A DNA stretch of 64,000 nt. It comes from an uncultured Acetobacteroides sp. (GTDB lineage: Bacteria > Bacteroidota > Bacteroidia > Bacteroidales > ZOR0009). Both the position numbers and the translations under genes were made by a program. The notes beneath the pieces were generated by a model that saw only the letters and a program-made list of their open reading frames with translations, was not told where the DNA came from and ran no database searches. The first letter of the stretch is position 1. Each line of letters begins with the position of its first letter. The stretch lies in assembly GCF_963678165.1 (NCBI RefSeq), contig NZ_OY782755.1, positions 558,001 through 622,000 of the forward strand, given 5' to 3'. Positions 45,181 to 54,346 of this stretch are shown here, in pieces.

Positions 45181-45510
45181 TTACATTGTTACTCCCCTAA
45201 AGAAGACAACAATACCTACAACTACGGCTATCCCATACAGTTGGAATGAATCTAATGACGAGCCAACAATGCCTGCGACAAGAATAATAGCGCCAACTAT
45301 CATATCCGTTTTCGCCTTCTTTGCTGTTCGTTGCTTCCACTCCTCCGCAACCTCCTCCACCATTCGAGTGGCGGTTTCTTGGCTAATTCCCTGCTCCATT
45401 AATAACGATACGATATCTTGCTTGGACTTTTTGTCCTTAATCAACCGATGGGCAATCCAATCGTAGAGTTGGTTGACCGCTTCTTGGTATTGACCTTTAT
45501 CCTTTACCAT
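45181..45510 (-). CDS. hypothetical membrane protein, 109 aa
   Basis: From the ATG at 45508-45510 (MVKDKGQ; an upstream TTG is less likely). The first ~70 residues are helical and charged and include a SKQDIVSLLMEQGISQETA segment that resembles a UBA-like or SHOCT-like helical pair. Two hydrophobic segments follow (about 75-92 and 96-109). Found as a type of small inner-membrane protein in Bacteroidota; function unknown. Confidence 0.7.
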   Translation of the reverse strand: MVKDKGQYQEAVNQLYDWIAHRLIKDKKSKQDIVSLLMEQGISQETATRMVEEVAEEWKQRTAKKAKTDMIVGAIILVAGIVGSSLDSFQLYGIAVVVGIVVFFRGVTM

Positions 45511-45768
45511 ATTGGGTTTATGCTTAAATGCCAAATGTATTAGATTTTAACTTGCATAGTAGCCATCGAAAGAATTTTCTCTGGAATTGTGAAAGGGGCA
45601 TACGATGTTGCTCGTAAATCTAGAGTGTCAGCCTAGGATAGGTTACCATTTTTATTAACTTCCCCGCCGCTTAAGCACGGCATTGCTTTGCCAACGACAC
45701 CTTGAATTGGATGTGCTGGAATAATAAGCAAGCCGTTGTTGATCTGCATTAGTCACTAAAATTTTTTT

Positions 45769-46692
45769 ATGAGAAAGCGCGATATGGCTACCCTGTTTTT
45801 TATGGTAGCGCTTAGCCTAAATGTAATGGCACAACCTAAAGCCATTGATATATGGCAGGGCAAGGTGCCAGGAGCCATTGCCGATCCTTCGTACAAGTTT
45901 GCCGTTGATACAACCAGCGCGTACAGCTTTATATGTAGGGTTAGCAACCCAATTCTCGACATGTATCCTGCTCCTACCGATAAGGCAAATGGTACAGCAG
46001 TGGTAATTTGTCCTGGTGGAGGATATGCAGGACTAGCTTTTAAGCATGAAGGTGCTCAGGTGGCATCGTGGCTTAATAGCCTTGGGGTAACCGCCTTTGT
46101 TCTTAAATACCGTTTGCCTAGTGACGCTATTATGAAGGATAAATCGGTAGGACCATTGCAAGATGCCGAAGAGGCCATTCGCATTGTACGACGACATGCC
46201 AAAGAGTGGAATATCAGCCCTGCGAAGATTGGTATAATGGGCTTTTCGGCAGGAGGGCATCTTGCAGCTACGCTATCTACCCATTTCGACGAGCAAGTTT
46301 ACAAACCTGCTGATGAAACAAGCGCTCGTCCCGACTTTTCGATTCTAATTTATCCTGTAATATCAATGGATTCGCAGCTAACTCATTCGGGGTCGAGGAG
46401 GAACTTGTTGGGCGATACCCCATCTGAAGAACTTGTTAAACATTATTCTAACGAGCTACAGGTTACTGCCAATACCCCTCCTGCATTCTTGGTGCATTCC
46501 TCCGACGATAAAGTTGTTCCGGTAAAGAATAGCATCGACTACGCATTGGCGCTTGGTAAGTACAATATCTCTTACGAGCTGCATATCTTTAAATCTGGTG
46601 GGCATGGTTATGGACTTGGCAAATCAGATGGAACAGAAAAGGCTTGGCCAGAGATCTGCAAAAGTTGGCTTAAGGCTAGAGGATTGCTGTAG
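45769..46692 (+). CDS. secreted alpha/beta hydrolase, acetylesterase/BD-FAE-like
   Basis: 307 residues with a signal peptide (1-21). The oxyanion motif CPGGGYAGLA replaces the usual HGGG, the nucleophile is S160 in GFSAGGH, the acid lies in SSDDKVVP and the catalytic His in GGHGYG. This is the layout of Bacteroidota acetylxylan/feruloyl esterases (BD-FAE group). It probably deacylates plant or host polysaccharides in the periplasm, though no PUL genes (SusC/SusD) are nearby. It ends exactly where the convergent HxlR gene ends. Confidence 0.88.
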   Translation: MRKRDMATLFFMVALSLNVMAQPKAIDIWQGKVPGAIADPSYKFAVDTTSAYSFICRVSNPILDMYPAPTDKANGTAVVICPGGGYAGLAFKHEGAQVASWLNSLGVTAFVLKYRLPSDAIMKDKSVGPLQDAEEAIRIVRRHAKEWNISPAKIGIMGFSAGGHLAATLSTHFDEQVYKPADETSARPDFSILIYPVISMDSQLTHSGSRRNLLGDTPSEELVKHYSNELQVTANTPPAFLVHSSDDKVVPVKNSIDYALALGKYNISYELHIFKSGGHGYGLGKSDGTEKAWPEICKSWLKARGLL

Positions 46693-47040
46693 CTATAGGG
46701 ACTGTTGCTGCGTAATCTCTTCGAAATGTACCAGTGCCCAATCTACCATCATCTGAACGGCAGGCATAAGGTCGTTTCCTATTGGTGTTAAGGTATACTC
46801 TACGCGAGGAGGAACTTCGGGGTAAACCTTTCTGCTGATAAGACAATCTTCCTCCAGCCGCTTCAGCGTGTTGGAAAGCATCTTGTGCGATATGTCGGGG
46901 ATGGTGCCCATTAACTCCTTATAGCGCATTGTCCCATTCATTTGTAGTGATCGTAAAATCAGCAGCGACCATTTGTCGCTCATTCGGCCTAGAATATTTC
47001 GGATTGGACAGGTTGGGTATTGAAGATCTAATTCGCGCAT
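46693..47040 (-). CDS. HxlR family transcriptional regulator
   Basis: 115 residues from the ATG at 47038-47040. A winged-helix protein with C11 in the CPIRNILGRMSDKWSLLIL N-terminal segment, typical of HxlR regulators, several of which sense electrophiles through this Cys. It is divergent from the cupin gene at 47266, which has its promoter in the shared interval, and is a likely regulator of it. Confidence 0.92.
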   Translation of the reverse strand: MRELDLQYPTCPIRNILGRMSDKWSLLILRSLQMNGTMRYKELMGTIPDISHKMLSNTLKRLEEDCLISRKVYPEVPPRVEYTLTPIGNDLMPAVQMMVDWALVHFEEITQQQSL

Positions 47041-47204
47041 CTTTCTACTTTTAATGTTCAAAGCTACAAAAATCTCTTTTGGAAAGTAACGTTCGGCATC
47101 TGAAGTAGCCGATCGAAATCAATTTCATAATTATTCGAAAAAAATGAAGTTGTAACTCGCTGTTGATAACCATTACTAACCTTACTGGTGAGTTGGTAAC
47201 CTCG

Positions 47205-47235
47205 TTGCACGGCGATGTTTGCAGCTCTACCTTTG
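47205..47235 (+). promoter_or_regulatory. promoter of cupin gene
   Basis: TTG at 47205-47207, 20 bases, then TACCTTTG at 47228-47235. Very good match to the Bacteroidota consensus, between HxlR and the cupin gene. Confidence 0.7.
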
Positions 47236-47265
47236 TTCTATATCAACCAAAAAGGAGATAAAGAA

Positions 47266-47703
47266 ATGAAAGAGCTTATTGTAAAAGGCTACAGCACCGC
47301 TGAAGGTCAAAAGAGAACTGATGGTGGAAACTCATTTACCATAAAGCCAATTATTCCACATGGCACTGCCAATAAGTGTAATGCTAGCTTCATAGAAGTG
47401 GAACCTGGCAATTATGCATTTGGCTACCACTACCACGAGGTTAACGAGGAGGTATTCTACATTATTAGCGGAACTGGTATTGTTCGTACCGTTAAGGGTG
47501 ATGTTACCGTAAAAGCAGGTGAGGCCATTGCATTCCCTACAGGAGAGGAAGGGGCGCATGTTATCAGAAATGGATCGGATACCGAAAAGTTGGTGTACGT
47601 CGATTTTGGTAGCGCAAGCCTACCCGAGATCGTTCACTTCCCCGATACGGATAAGGTGCTTGTCGTTGGTCCATATTCGAATGGATTTTACGACAAAAAG
47701 TAG
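47266..47703 (+). CDS. cupin domain protein, 145 aa
   Basis: The start at 47266 follows a strong AAAGGAGATAAAG Shine-Dalgarno sequence; the longer frame overlapping the promoter is wrong. The cupin motifs are FGYHYHEVNEEVFYIISGTG (metal-binding His/His/Glu) and EGAHVIRN with the last His. A small metal-binding cupin, possibly a dioxygenase or isomerase. The divergent HxlR gene suggests induction by a reactive compound. Confidence 0.9.
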   Translation: MKELIVKGYSTAEGQKRTDGGNSFTIKPIIPHGTANKCNASFIEVEPGNYAFGYHYHEVNEEVFYIISGTGIVRTVKGDVTVKAGEAIAFPTGEEGAHVIRNGSDTEKLVYVDFGSASLPEIVHFPDTDKVLVVGPYSNGFYDKK

Positions 47704-47718
47704 CATATGATTGAGCAT

Positions 47719-47763
47719 AAAGAAGGCAGCTGCTGGTATTTGCCAGTTGCTGCCTTCTTTTTT
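47719..47763 (+). terminator. Rho-independent terminator
   Basis: AAAGAAGGCAGC and GCTGCCTTCTTT, with an inner stem, followed by further T. Terminates the cupin gene. Confidence 0.9.
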
Positions 47764-47804
47764 ATGACTGCATAAAGGCGTTGCGATGCTCTACAGAAGG
47801 TAGT

Positions 47805-48458
47805 CTATCGCACAACCTTTATATTAAACTTGCTGTTGTTGGTGGAACTGAAGATGCTTAGCCAAAGTGCGATGTACATTTCGGTTCCTCGTGCCTTTGC
47901 AATGTGGCCAAGGTCTATCATGTTCGTTTCCTTCCATCCGAACGAAGTTAAAAGTCCCATCACCTGCTTTTTCGCGTCATCATCATCTCCGCAAATAAAA
48001 ATGTCGTGGTCGCCTCCGTTGAGCATTCCTGGATCAACCATAAGCTCGCACCAAAGCGTATTTAATGCCTTTACAACCTTAACCTTGGGGAAGGTTCTTT
48101 GAATTTCTTCGCCAAGCGAGGTGGTATTGTCGATGGTTAGCGTAGGAGGTAACCCGTGCGAGTAGTCGAGTGGATTGGCCACATCTACCAGAATCTTTCC
48201 GTTAAGGTTCTCTTCGCTGGCACGCTTAAGCGCCTCGAGCGAATGGCTGCCTGCCGTGCAGTTGAATACGATTTCGCCAAAGGCTGCCGCTTCGGCAAAG
48301 GTGCCTATCTTGGCGTTGGAGGCATGCTTCGACAGAAAGAATAATGCCTTTTCGTTGTTGCTGGTTCTGGAGCCCATCATAACCTGATGACCGAGCTGTA
48401 TAAGTTTCGAAGCTAAGGCATTGCCAACCTGCCCGGTTCCTAGCACTGCTATTTTCAT
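47805..48458 (-). CDS. F420-type NADPH-binding reductase
   Basis: 217 residues. The Rossmann motif GTGQVGNALASKLIQLGH starts at residue 7, followed by MMGSRT, which favours NADP. The family (NADPH-dependent F420 reductase-like) in non-methanogens probably works on other substrates. CTAGSHSLEAL and DVANPLDY are typical segments. It stands alone. Confidence 0.9.
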   Translation of the reverse strand: MKIAVLGTGQVGNALASKLIQLGHQVMMGSRTSNNEKALFFLSKHASNAKIGTFAEAAAFGEIVFNCTAGSHSLEALKRASEENLNGKILVDVANPLDYSHGLPPTLTIDNTTSLGEEIQRTFPKVKVVKALNTLWCELMVDPGMLNGGDHDIFICGDDDDAKKQVMGLLTSFGWKETNMIDLGHIAKARGTEMYIALWLSIFSSTNNSKFNIKVVR

Positions 48459-48658
48459 TTCTGTAACGTATTAGTTCAGCGTTATTGCTGTGTTTCCTAT
48501 ACTAAAAACAGGAATCTCTTTGCTTTTGTTGCTTTTTATCTATTTGTTGTTGCAAGAGCAATGAAGTGGAATATTGGCGAAGAGTGGTCTTTTATGCTTT
48601 ATATCGGCAGGTATAGGCTGGGGAATAGCCTAAATCGTAGGTGTTAAGGATGAAATGC

Positions 48659-48666
48659 TATCTTTG
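48659..48666 (+). promoter_or_regulatory. -7 box before YjdM-like gene
   Basis: TATCTTTG matches TAnnTTTG, 46 bases before the start at 48713. Confidence 0.45.
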
Positions 48667-48712
48667 CCGCCAATTGAACTTAGAAACAAAACAAAAAGTA
48701 GAAAGGACTATT

Positions 48713-49069
48713 ATGAGCGACGAGCACAAGTGCCCCAAATGCAACTCCGAGAATACGTATCAAGACATGAACCTATGGGTTTGCCCTGATTGTTTCCATG
48801 AGTGGGATCCCTCCGAGCAGGCAGAGGCGGCAGCAGCAGAGGCACAGGCAAGCCGTGTTGTAGATTCGAATGGAAATGTTCTTAGCGATGGCGATTCCGT
48901 TACCGTAATCAAAGACCTAAAGGTGAAGGGCTCTACATCGGGTATTAAAGCTGGTACAAAAGTGAAGAACATTCACCTGGTTGATAGCAGCGATGGGCAC
49001 AACATCTCGTGTAAGATTGATGGCATTGGTGCCATGTATCTGAAATCGGAGGTTGTGAAGAAAGCATAG
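48713..49069 (+). CDS. YjdM/PhnA-like zinc-ribbon protein
   Basis: 118 residues from the ATG at 48713. The N-terminal zinc ribbon has CPKC...CPDC (about residues 7-31). An Ala/Glu-rich linker follows, then a C-terminal SH3-like domain with [20 protein letters not shown] and [10 protein letters not shown], as in YjdM (formerly PhnA). Function is not established despite the historical phosphonate name. Confidence 0.92.
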   Translation: MSDEHKCPKCNSENTYQDMNLWVCPDCFHEWDPSEQAEAAAAEAQASRVVDSNGNVLSDGDSVTVIKDLKVKGSTSGIKAGTKVKNIHLVDSSDGHNISCKIDGIGAMYLKSEVVKKA

Positions 49070-49098
49070 CACTTTCGTGCGAGGGCAATTGGCCTGAT

Positions 49099-49136
49099 AA
49101 AAATGCGCGTAGACTATTTGCCTACGCGCATTTTTT
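49099..49136 (+). terminator. Rho-independent terminator
   Basis: AATGCGCGTAG and CTACGCGCATT around ACTATTTG, followed by a T-run. Confidence 0.9.
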
Positions 49137-49303
49137 CCCCCATTACACTTTAGTAAGATAAACTCCAAGCAGTTCATTCCTATTCGTTTGGGGTTGATGG
49201 TGCTGAAAATATAGAATTGATAATCAACCTCCGTTACTTTTCATATAGCAAGAATTGTAAAGTGAAAAGCAAGAATCGGTAAATCAATTTTTTTATTGGG
49301 GAG

Positions 49304-49311
49304 TAGATTTG
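49304..49311 (+). promoter_or_regulatory. -7 box before MFS gene
   Basis: TAGATTTG matches TAnnTTTG 24 bases before the start at 49335. Confidence 0.45.
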
Positions 49312-49334
49312 CAGCGTACTAATTATCGAATAAA

Positions 49335-50771
49335 ATGGATTCTCAGATTTCTGTCAGGAGCATTCCTGCTACGATGGCTGGATTGATGCTTTGCCTGTTC
49401 TTGTCGGCACTTGACAACTCGATTGTTGGGACTGCAATGCCCAAAATTATTGCCGATCTACAGGGTTTGCGCCACTACTCCTTACCCTTTACCTCGTACT
49501 TGCTCTTTTCTACCGTGGTAATTCCTATTGCGGGGAAGCTCTCGGATGTATTTGGCCGAAAAATTGTTGCTCTTTGGGGTATTGGATTTTTTATGTTAAC
49601 ATCGGCTCTTTGTGGATTGTCGGTTAACATGCCTATGCTAGTGCTGTTTCGCGGATTACAGGGCGCGTGTGCTGGTGTTTTGGCATCGAGCGCATTTATT
49701 ATTTGTGCCGAGCTGTTTCCTCCTCAGGTACGAGGCAAGTATATAGGTATGTTGGTGTCAATGCATGGTTTGGCTAGCTTGTTAGGGCCTGTGGCTGGTG
49801 GATTAATAACCGACTACTTCTCGTGGCACTGGATTTTTTACCTTAACATACCCGTTGGGCTTCTTTCCTTTCTTTTGTTGAAAAAACAGCTGCCACTAAT
49901 CAAGCATCCGGGAAGCAGCAACGAGATAGATTTTAATGGCATTGCGCTGTTCTTGCTTGCCTTGTTTCCTCTCTTATTCTGCTTTACCGAAGGAGGTAAA
50001 CTGTTGCCCTGGTCGTCGCCTATCACCATATCGCTAATTATTTTTTCGGGGCTTATGCTGGTTGGATTTATAAAGGTAGAGCGCTACTCGAAATCGCCGT
50101 TGCTGCCCGTTGAGATGTTGAAGAACAAAGTTTTTCGAAGAGCCTCGTTTTCGGCTGCTATGGGGTATGTTGCCTTATTTGGGCTAATTCTATATGTTCC
50201 CTTCCTGCTGCAGATCGTACAGCATAAGGGTGCTGCGTATTCGGGAATGGTAATGCTGCCAATGTCGTTGGCCATTGTGGTTGGTGGAATGAGCGGTGGC
50301 TTTATTGCCTCGAAGTGGATGCGGTTTAAGCTACAGGCAATGGTAAATTTCAGCATATCTATAGTTGGGCTTATCCCTTTACTGGTATATGGCGAAGGTA
50401 TTTCGATGGGAATGCTGATTTTCGGGATTCTTCTTGTAGGACTTGGTATTGGACTTAACTTCCCTACAATGAATATGGCGCCTCAGGCATTTTTTCCTGC
50501 CGCTCAGATGGGAATACTAATCTCTAGCCTCGAATTCTTCCAGATTATGGGAGGTGTGGTGTCAACATCGGTATTGGGCGGCCTGCTTCATGTATCAACA
50601 CAATGGCTTATTGCCTTATGTATTGTAGCAATGGCGTTAGGATTTATTGCTATGGCTGGTCTTAACGAAAAGGAGATACGCGATAAGTTTGCAGCCCGCT
50701 ACAAGAAACCTGCCGTGGATGGAGAATGCGCCGCCGTACATAATCACCAAAAGGAGCGAAGCTTTTCTTAA
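49335..50771 (+). CDS. MFS drug exporter, DHA2 (EmrB/QacA) type
   Basis: 478 residues and about fourteen membrane segments. The first helix has LDNSIVGTAMPKI (motif D1), and motif A is GKLSDVFGRK (about residues 68-77). Motif C-like GLASLLGPVAGG is present in the fifth helix, marking it as an antiporter. Likely exports drugs or other small compounds using the proton gradient. It converges on an AraC/GyrI-type regulator. Confidence 0.92.
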   Translation: MDSQISVRSIPATMAGLMLCLFLSALDNSIVGTAMPKIIADLQGLRHYSLPFTSYLLFSTVVIPIAGKLSDVFGRKIVALWGIGFFMLTSALCGLSVNMPMLVLFRGLQGACAGVLASSAFIICAELFPPQVRGKYIGMLVSMHGLASLLGPVAGGLITDYFSWHWIFYLNIPVGLLSFLLLKKQLPLIKHPGSSNEIDFNGIALFLLALFPLLFCFTEGGKLLPWSSPITISLIIFSGLMLVGFIKVERYSKSPLLPVEMLKNKVFRRASFSAAMGYVALFGLILYVPFLLQIVQHKGAAYSGMVMLPMSLAIVVGGMSGGFIASKWMRFKLQAMVNFSISIVGLIPLLVYGEGISMGMLIFGILLVGLGIGLNFPTMNMAPQAFFPAAQMGILISSLEFFQIMGGVVSTSVLGGLLHVSTQWLIALCIVAMALGFIAMAGLNEKEIRDKFAARYKKPAVDGECAAVHNHQKERSFS

Positions 50772-50917
50772 TATTAGGATCACGTATTACAATGTGAGCA
50801 TCATCTAGATTAGAGTACGCGAAGCATATGCTCTGGGACTGATTCTAAAAATAATCTTGATTCCTAGTACGATTGTAGTGGTACCTTTTTGGATGTGCTC
50901 TTTTATTCGTACTTGTC

Positions 50918-50950
50918 AAACCTTTCAGGTTTCTAAAACCTGAAAGGTTT
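50918..50950. terminator. hairpin between convergent genes
   Basis: AAACCTTTCAGGTTT and AACCTGAAAGGTTT arms around CTAA. It sits between the MFS and AraC genes and may serve both; it also has the form of a dispersed intergenic palindrome. Confidence 0.65.
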
Positions 50951-50972
50951 ACTCTATTTGATAATAGTCAAT

Positions 50973-51872
50973 CTAATATCTACCTATTGGAACAACTGGA
51001 ATGGCAATGTCGTACGTAAGGTTGTTTTGAGCGCAATCGGACATTAGCGAAAGAGGGTAGAGCTCGATTAGCGGTTTTTCGTCGGGGAAATATCCGCTCT
51101 GGATAAGCCATTCGCCATAAAAGAAGGCGTAAGCCTCCCAAATATCCTCGCGCTTACCCTTAAAGTGGTAAACGGCATAGACCGCTTCCTGTAGATCAAC
51201 CGTTTTAACATCGCCACGAGGTAGCACAACCTCCGTTGGAACCGTAATGCAGGCTCTGTAGCGGCATTTTTCGCGCGGTGTAATACCCGGATTGTTATAA
51301 GGAATTCCCAGCAGGGCAACATCGTTAGTTATTAAACCTCTTGGATGCAGGAACTGAAACAACCTGTTCCATGCCTTAGGGATACCCGTTGCATAGCTCT
51401 CGATAGTTTGCGTGTAGGCAACATGAAAGGGTGGTAGTTTTTTTATTTCTACCAGCGAAAAGTCGCGTAGCCTGCTCTGTGATTTTGTTATGTGCGGTTG
51501 TCCGTTAGGCGTATGGTGTTCCTCCCTGTGCTTTTGCAGGTATAGCGTTGGTGCAACGCCATGGTACTTCTTAAAGGTCCTTGTAAACGATGATGCCGAG
51601 GAAAAACCACATGTCGAGGCGATATCAGCAATGGTAATGTTCTGGTTGAGGCAAATGAGCTTGGCTGCTTTCTCCATTCGCGAACGTTCTATGTAATCGC
51701 GCGGCGTTTCGCCCAAAACTGCGGAGAAGATACGATGAAAATGAAAGGGTGAAAAGCAGGCAACCGTAGCCAACTTTTCGAGAGGAATATCCTCTGACAG
51801 ATGCTCCGAAATATAGTCGATGGCCTGATGTATACGTTCCTTATAGATATCGATAAAACCTGTGCTGCTCAT
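50973..51872 (-). CDS. AraC family regulator with GyrI-like effector domain
   Basis: 299 residues. The N-terminal AraC DNA-binding domain (about 10-115) includes FHFHRIFSAVLGETPRDYI. The C-terminal GyrI/Rob-like small-molecule domain (about 140-299) has IKKLPPFHVAYTQT and a conserved Glu in the KREDIWEAY region. The arrangement resembles Rob/SoxS-type regulators of multidrug exporters. The neighbouring MFS gene is a plausible target. Confidence 0.92.
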   Translation of the reverse strand: MSSTGFIDIYKERIHQAIDYISEHLSEDIPLEKLATVACFSPFHFHRIFSAVLGETPRDYIERSRMEKAAKLICLNQNITIADIASTCGFSSASSFTRTFKKYHGVAPTLYLQKHREEHHTPNGQPHITKSQSRLRDFSLVEIKKLPPFHVAYTQTIESYATGIPKAWNRLFQFLHPRGLITNDVALLGIPYNNPGITPREKCRYRACITVPTEVVLPRGDVKTVDLQEAVYAVYHFKGKREDIWEAYAFFYGEWLIQSGYFPDEKPLIELYPLSLMSDCAQNNLTYDIAIPVVPIGRY

Positions 51873-52051
51873 GTAAACTACTGATGTTGTGCAAATATAG
51901 TAAAATGTAGGCGTTTATCGTAGAGATGTCATTGTTCTGTTGAGGTAGGCGTAGGCTCTCCTTTCTTTTGCTCTATTTCTTTCTTTGTATGTATTGGTAG
52001 CTTATTGAAAGCCCTGCTAAGGCTAAGCGTTGCGAGAGCAGTGCTCGAACC

Positions 52052-52882
52052 TCAATTTGCTTGGCTTTTTACTGCTGATAATTTGCCAATATTTGCTTTA
52101 AGATTCTTCTCCAGCTCTACTGTTGACAGGGTTACTGAACTTGAACTAAATCCAGCGGGGAAATGTATCCTAACGTTTTGAATATGCCTTGTGGCAATAC
52201 TAAAAGCCTCCATCTTTTTACTTTCCTCTGGTTCTCTTAAACCATTTTGGTAGTAGTAGTTTGCCAAAAGTTGCGATATCCATGCCGTTCTTTTTTCGCA
52301 GTAGCCATGTGGCGTCTCGTAGCACAGTCGGGCATTCGTTACCTTTTGAAGTTGAGGTTTGGCCGTGCTTTCTAGGTTGAGGTAACGCTGAAAGTACTCA
52401 ACGAATCGATCATTGTTGTTTAGTAAGCGGTAAACCTCACCCTTAAAGTAAATTGCATGACCATTTACCGAATCTACCGCTAGCATGAAATCGATTATAG
52501 GGTATACGTTTTTAAAATCGTCGGGTACAAAATCTTTGTGCTTGCCATCCGTAACCGAATGAATTTCCGTTCGAAGAATCTTTGAGGCCTCAATAAGAAT
52601 CATCTCCTTTTCTTCCAAGGGGGCTCTCTTTGTAGCGCTACGAAAGCTCGTATCCTTGATGAGCGAGAGCGTTAGCCGTTCGGGTTTTTGACTTTCATTT
52701 TTGTTGTTGATGCCTGTAAAGGCAAACAAGGAGGCTACACCTGCAATACCGACCAACAGTATGGCTTGTGCTAGATGCTTTTGTGCTTTGCCTGACCTGT
52801 TTTTCAAGGCTAAGAGCTTCATCTTGTTGCTGGACTTTTTTTTTGTTGTACCTATTAGGTTCTCTTTATGCAATGCTGCCAT
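52052..52882 (-). CDS. hypothetical single-pass membrane protein, 276 aa
   Basis: A Lys-rich cytoplasmic N-terminus (about 1-38), one membrane segment (about 39-58) and a ~215-residue periplasmic domain that is helical and TPR-like. The segment VNGHAIYFKGEVYRLL reads like one TPR helix pair. No recognised family. Single-gene unit. Confidence 0.75.
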   Translation of the reverse strand: MAALHKENLIGTTKKKSSNKMKLLALKNRSGKAQKHLAQAILLVGIAGVASLFAFTGINNKNESQKPERLTLSLIKDTSFRSATKRAPLEEKEMILIEASKILRTEIHSVTDGKHKDFVPDDFKNVYPIIDFMLAVDSVNGHAIYFKGEVYRLLNNNDRFVEYFQRYLNLESTAKPQLQKVTNARLCYETPHGYCEKRTAWISQLLANYYYQNGLREPEESKKMEAFSIATRHIQNVRIHFPAGFSSSSVTLSTVELEKNLKANIGKLSAVKSQAN

Positions 52883-53038
52883 ATATTGGTTTAGCCTATC
52901 CGTTATGCTACTGCTCTGCTTACGCTTTTGCTTGTTGCGGGCACTTTCTACACTAGTAATAGACAGGAAGCCGACCTAAACTAAGAGTGCTAGTACGCTT
53001 CGCCCATTAGGTAAAACCGTGTTGGCGATGGGGAAGCC

Positions 53039-54346
53039 TTACTCGATACCCTCCAGCTCGCTCTTTAGGTTGGATAAAAAGGTGTTCACCTTTTGCTGCT
53101 GTACCGTGTTGCCACAAAAACCGATGCTAAAGGTAATCTCCCTATTAAATGTTGAATATGCCATGGAGAAGTAGCCCCCATAGCTCACAACGCCGGTGAT
53201 AAACGAGGACTCGACGGGAATCCCATTAAAGTTGATGTCGTTGGGGTTGATTACTCCGACATTTGTGAGTAGCGGAATTGGTGGCATCTTAAGCTGCATG
53301 ACCTTTTCCTTCATTTTTGCATAGGGCATTAGCCTCGATAGTACTAGGAATGGGGCAAGCATGTTCATCTCCGCATGAGTACTTTTCTTTAGGGAGGTCT
53401 CCTTTACCGTTTTGCTTAGGGTTTCGGCAAATGATTCGCCGATTGTGGTTTCGAGATTAATTATCATGGAACCGGTTAGGCTGCAGATTGCTCTTTTGTG
53501 GCTTGGATCGGCATACTTTCGGAGATCTACGGGGACAATCAGCGGCTTGGAGGCCGTTTCGTTGTTCTGTCTTGCCTTTACGAAGGCTCTGGTAAATGCT
53601 GCAATCACCACATCGTTGATGGTGGCGTTGTGACGCTTACCGAATGCCTTTACTCTGTCGAATGTGTCGCTGGATAGCTTCATAAATGCCAACTGATTTC
53701 TCCCGTCTTCGTTGGATTGTCCCCAATCGAAGGACCATGACACCCTGCGGGGCGGTCTCTTAAATCCAGCCCTTGCAAACTTCATCTTTTGGAGAAGGGA
53801 AAAGCGTTTGGTTACCTGCTTGATGCTTCTATCTCCACTTATGTTGGGTTGGCATGTATGGTTGGGGTTAACAGCTAGCTTGCTGTAGCTATCGGCGAGG
53901 ATCTTTACAAATTCTTTTAGTCCAGCCCCATCTGTTGGGGTGTGGTTCATGTTTATGCAGAGGATATCCTTATGCTCATGCCTAACTATCCTCACCCTTA
54001 CCAGCGGAAAATCGAACGGAGAGACCGCTGTTGTAAGAAATTCTTCAACTTCGTTGCTTGGTGTAGCTGTTTTTACCAAGTCAACCAGCATAGATGGCTT
54101 TATGTTGTCCTGCTTCTTCCAATAGGCAGCATTCTTTGCCTCTTTGTAGGTGTAGGAGAATATTGGTTCCTGGTAAATGCTCAGGCAAACGGCTTTTTCT
54201 AGGATGTCAAAGTCGAGCTGCTGGCTTAGGTAAATCACGAATCGTATTTGTTGGTCGGCATTGGAACGCAGAAAAAACTGAATGGCATCGCTCATCTCCA
54301 CCTTCATTGTTTCGGGCAAGTTTCCTTGCAGCTTGTCTATTTCCAT
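53039..54346 (-). CDS. condensation-domain-like acyltransferase, 435 aa
   Basis: A stand-alone member of the CoA-dependent acyltransferase/NRPS-condensation superfamily, with the active-site H135-xxx-D139-G140 in MNHTPTDGAG and a second-half segment RHNATINDVVIAAFTRAF. Similar single proteins include PapA-like and wax-ester-synthase-like enzymes that transfer acyl groups from CoA to alcohols or amines. No NRPS, PKS or carrier-protein gene is nearby, so the substrates cannot be inferred. Confidence 0.75.
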   Translation of the reverse strand: MEIDKLQGNLPETMKVEMSDAIQFFLRSNADQQIRFVIYLSQQLDFDILEKAVCLSIYQEPIFSYTYKEAKNAAYWKKQDNIKPSMLVDLVKTATPSNEVEEFLTTAVSPFDFPLVRVRIVRHEHKDILCINMNHTPTDGAGLKEFVKILADSYSKLAVNPNHTCQPNISGDRSIKQVTKRFSLLQKMKFARAGFKRPPRRVSWSFDWGQSNEDGRNQLAFMKLSSDTFDRVKAFGKRHNATINDVVIAAFTRAFVKARQNNETASKPLIVPVDLRKYADPSHKRAICSLTGSMIINLETTIGESFAETLSKTVKETSLKKSTHAEMNMLAPFLVLSRLMPYAKMKEKVMQLKMPPIPLLTNVGVINPNDINFNGIPVESSFITGVVSYGGYFSMAYSTFNREITFSIGFCGNTVQQQKVNTFLSNLKSELEGIE

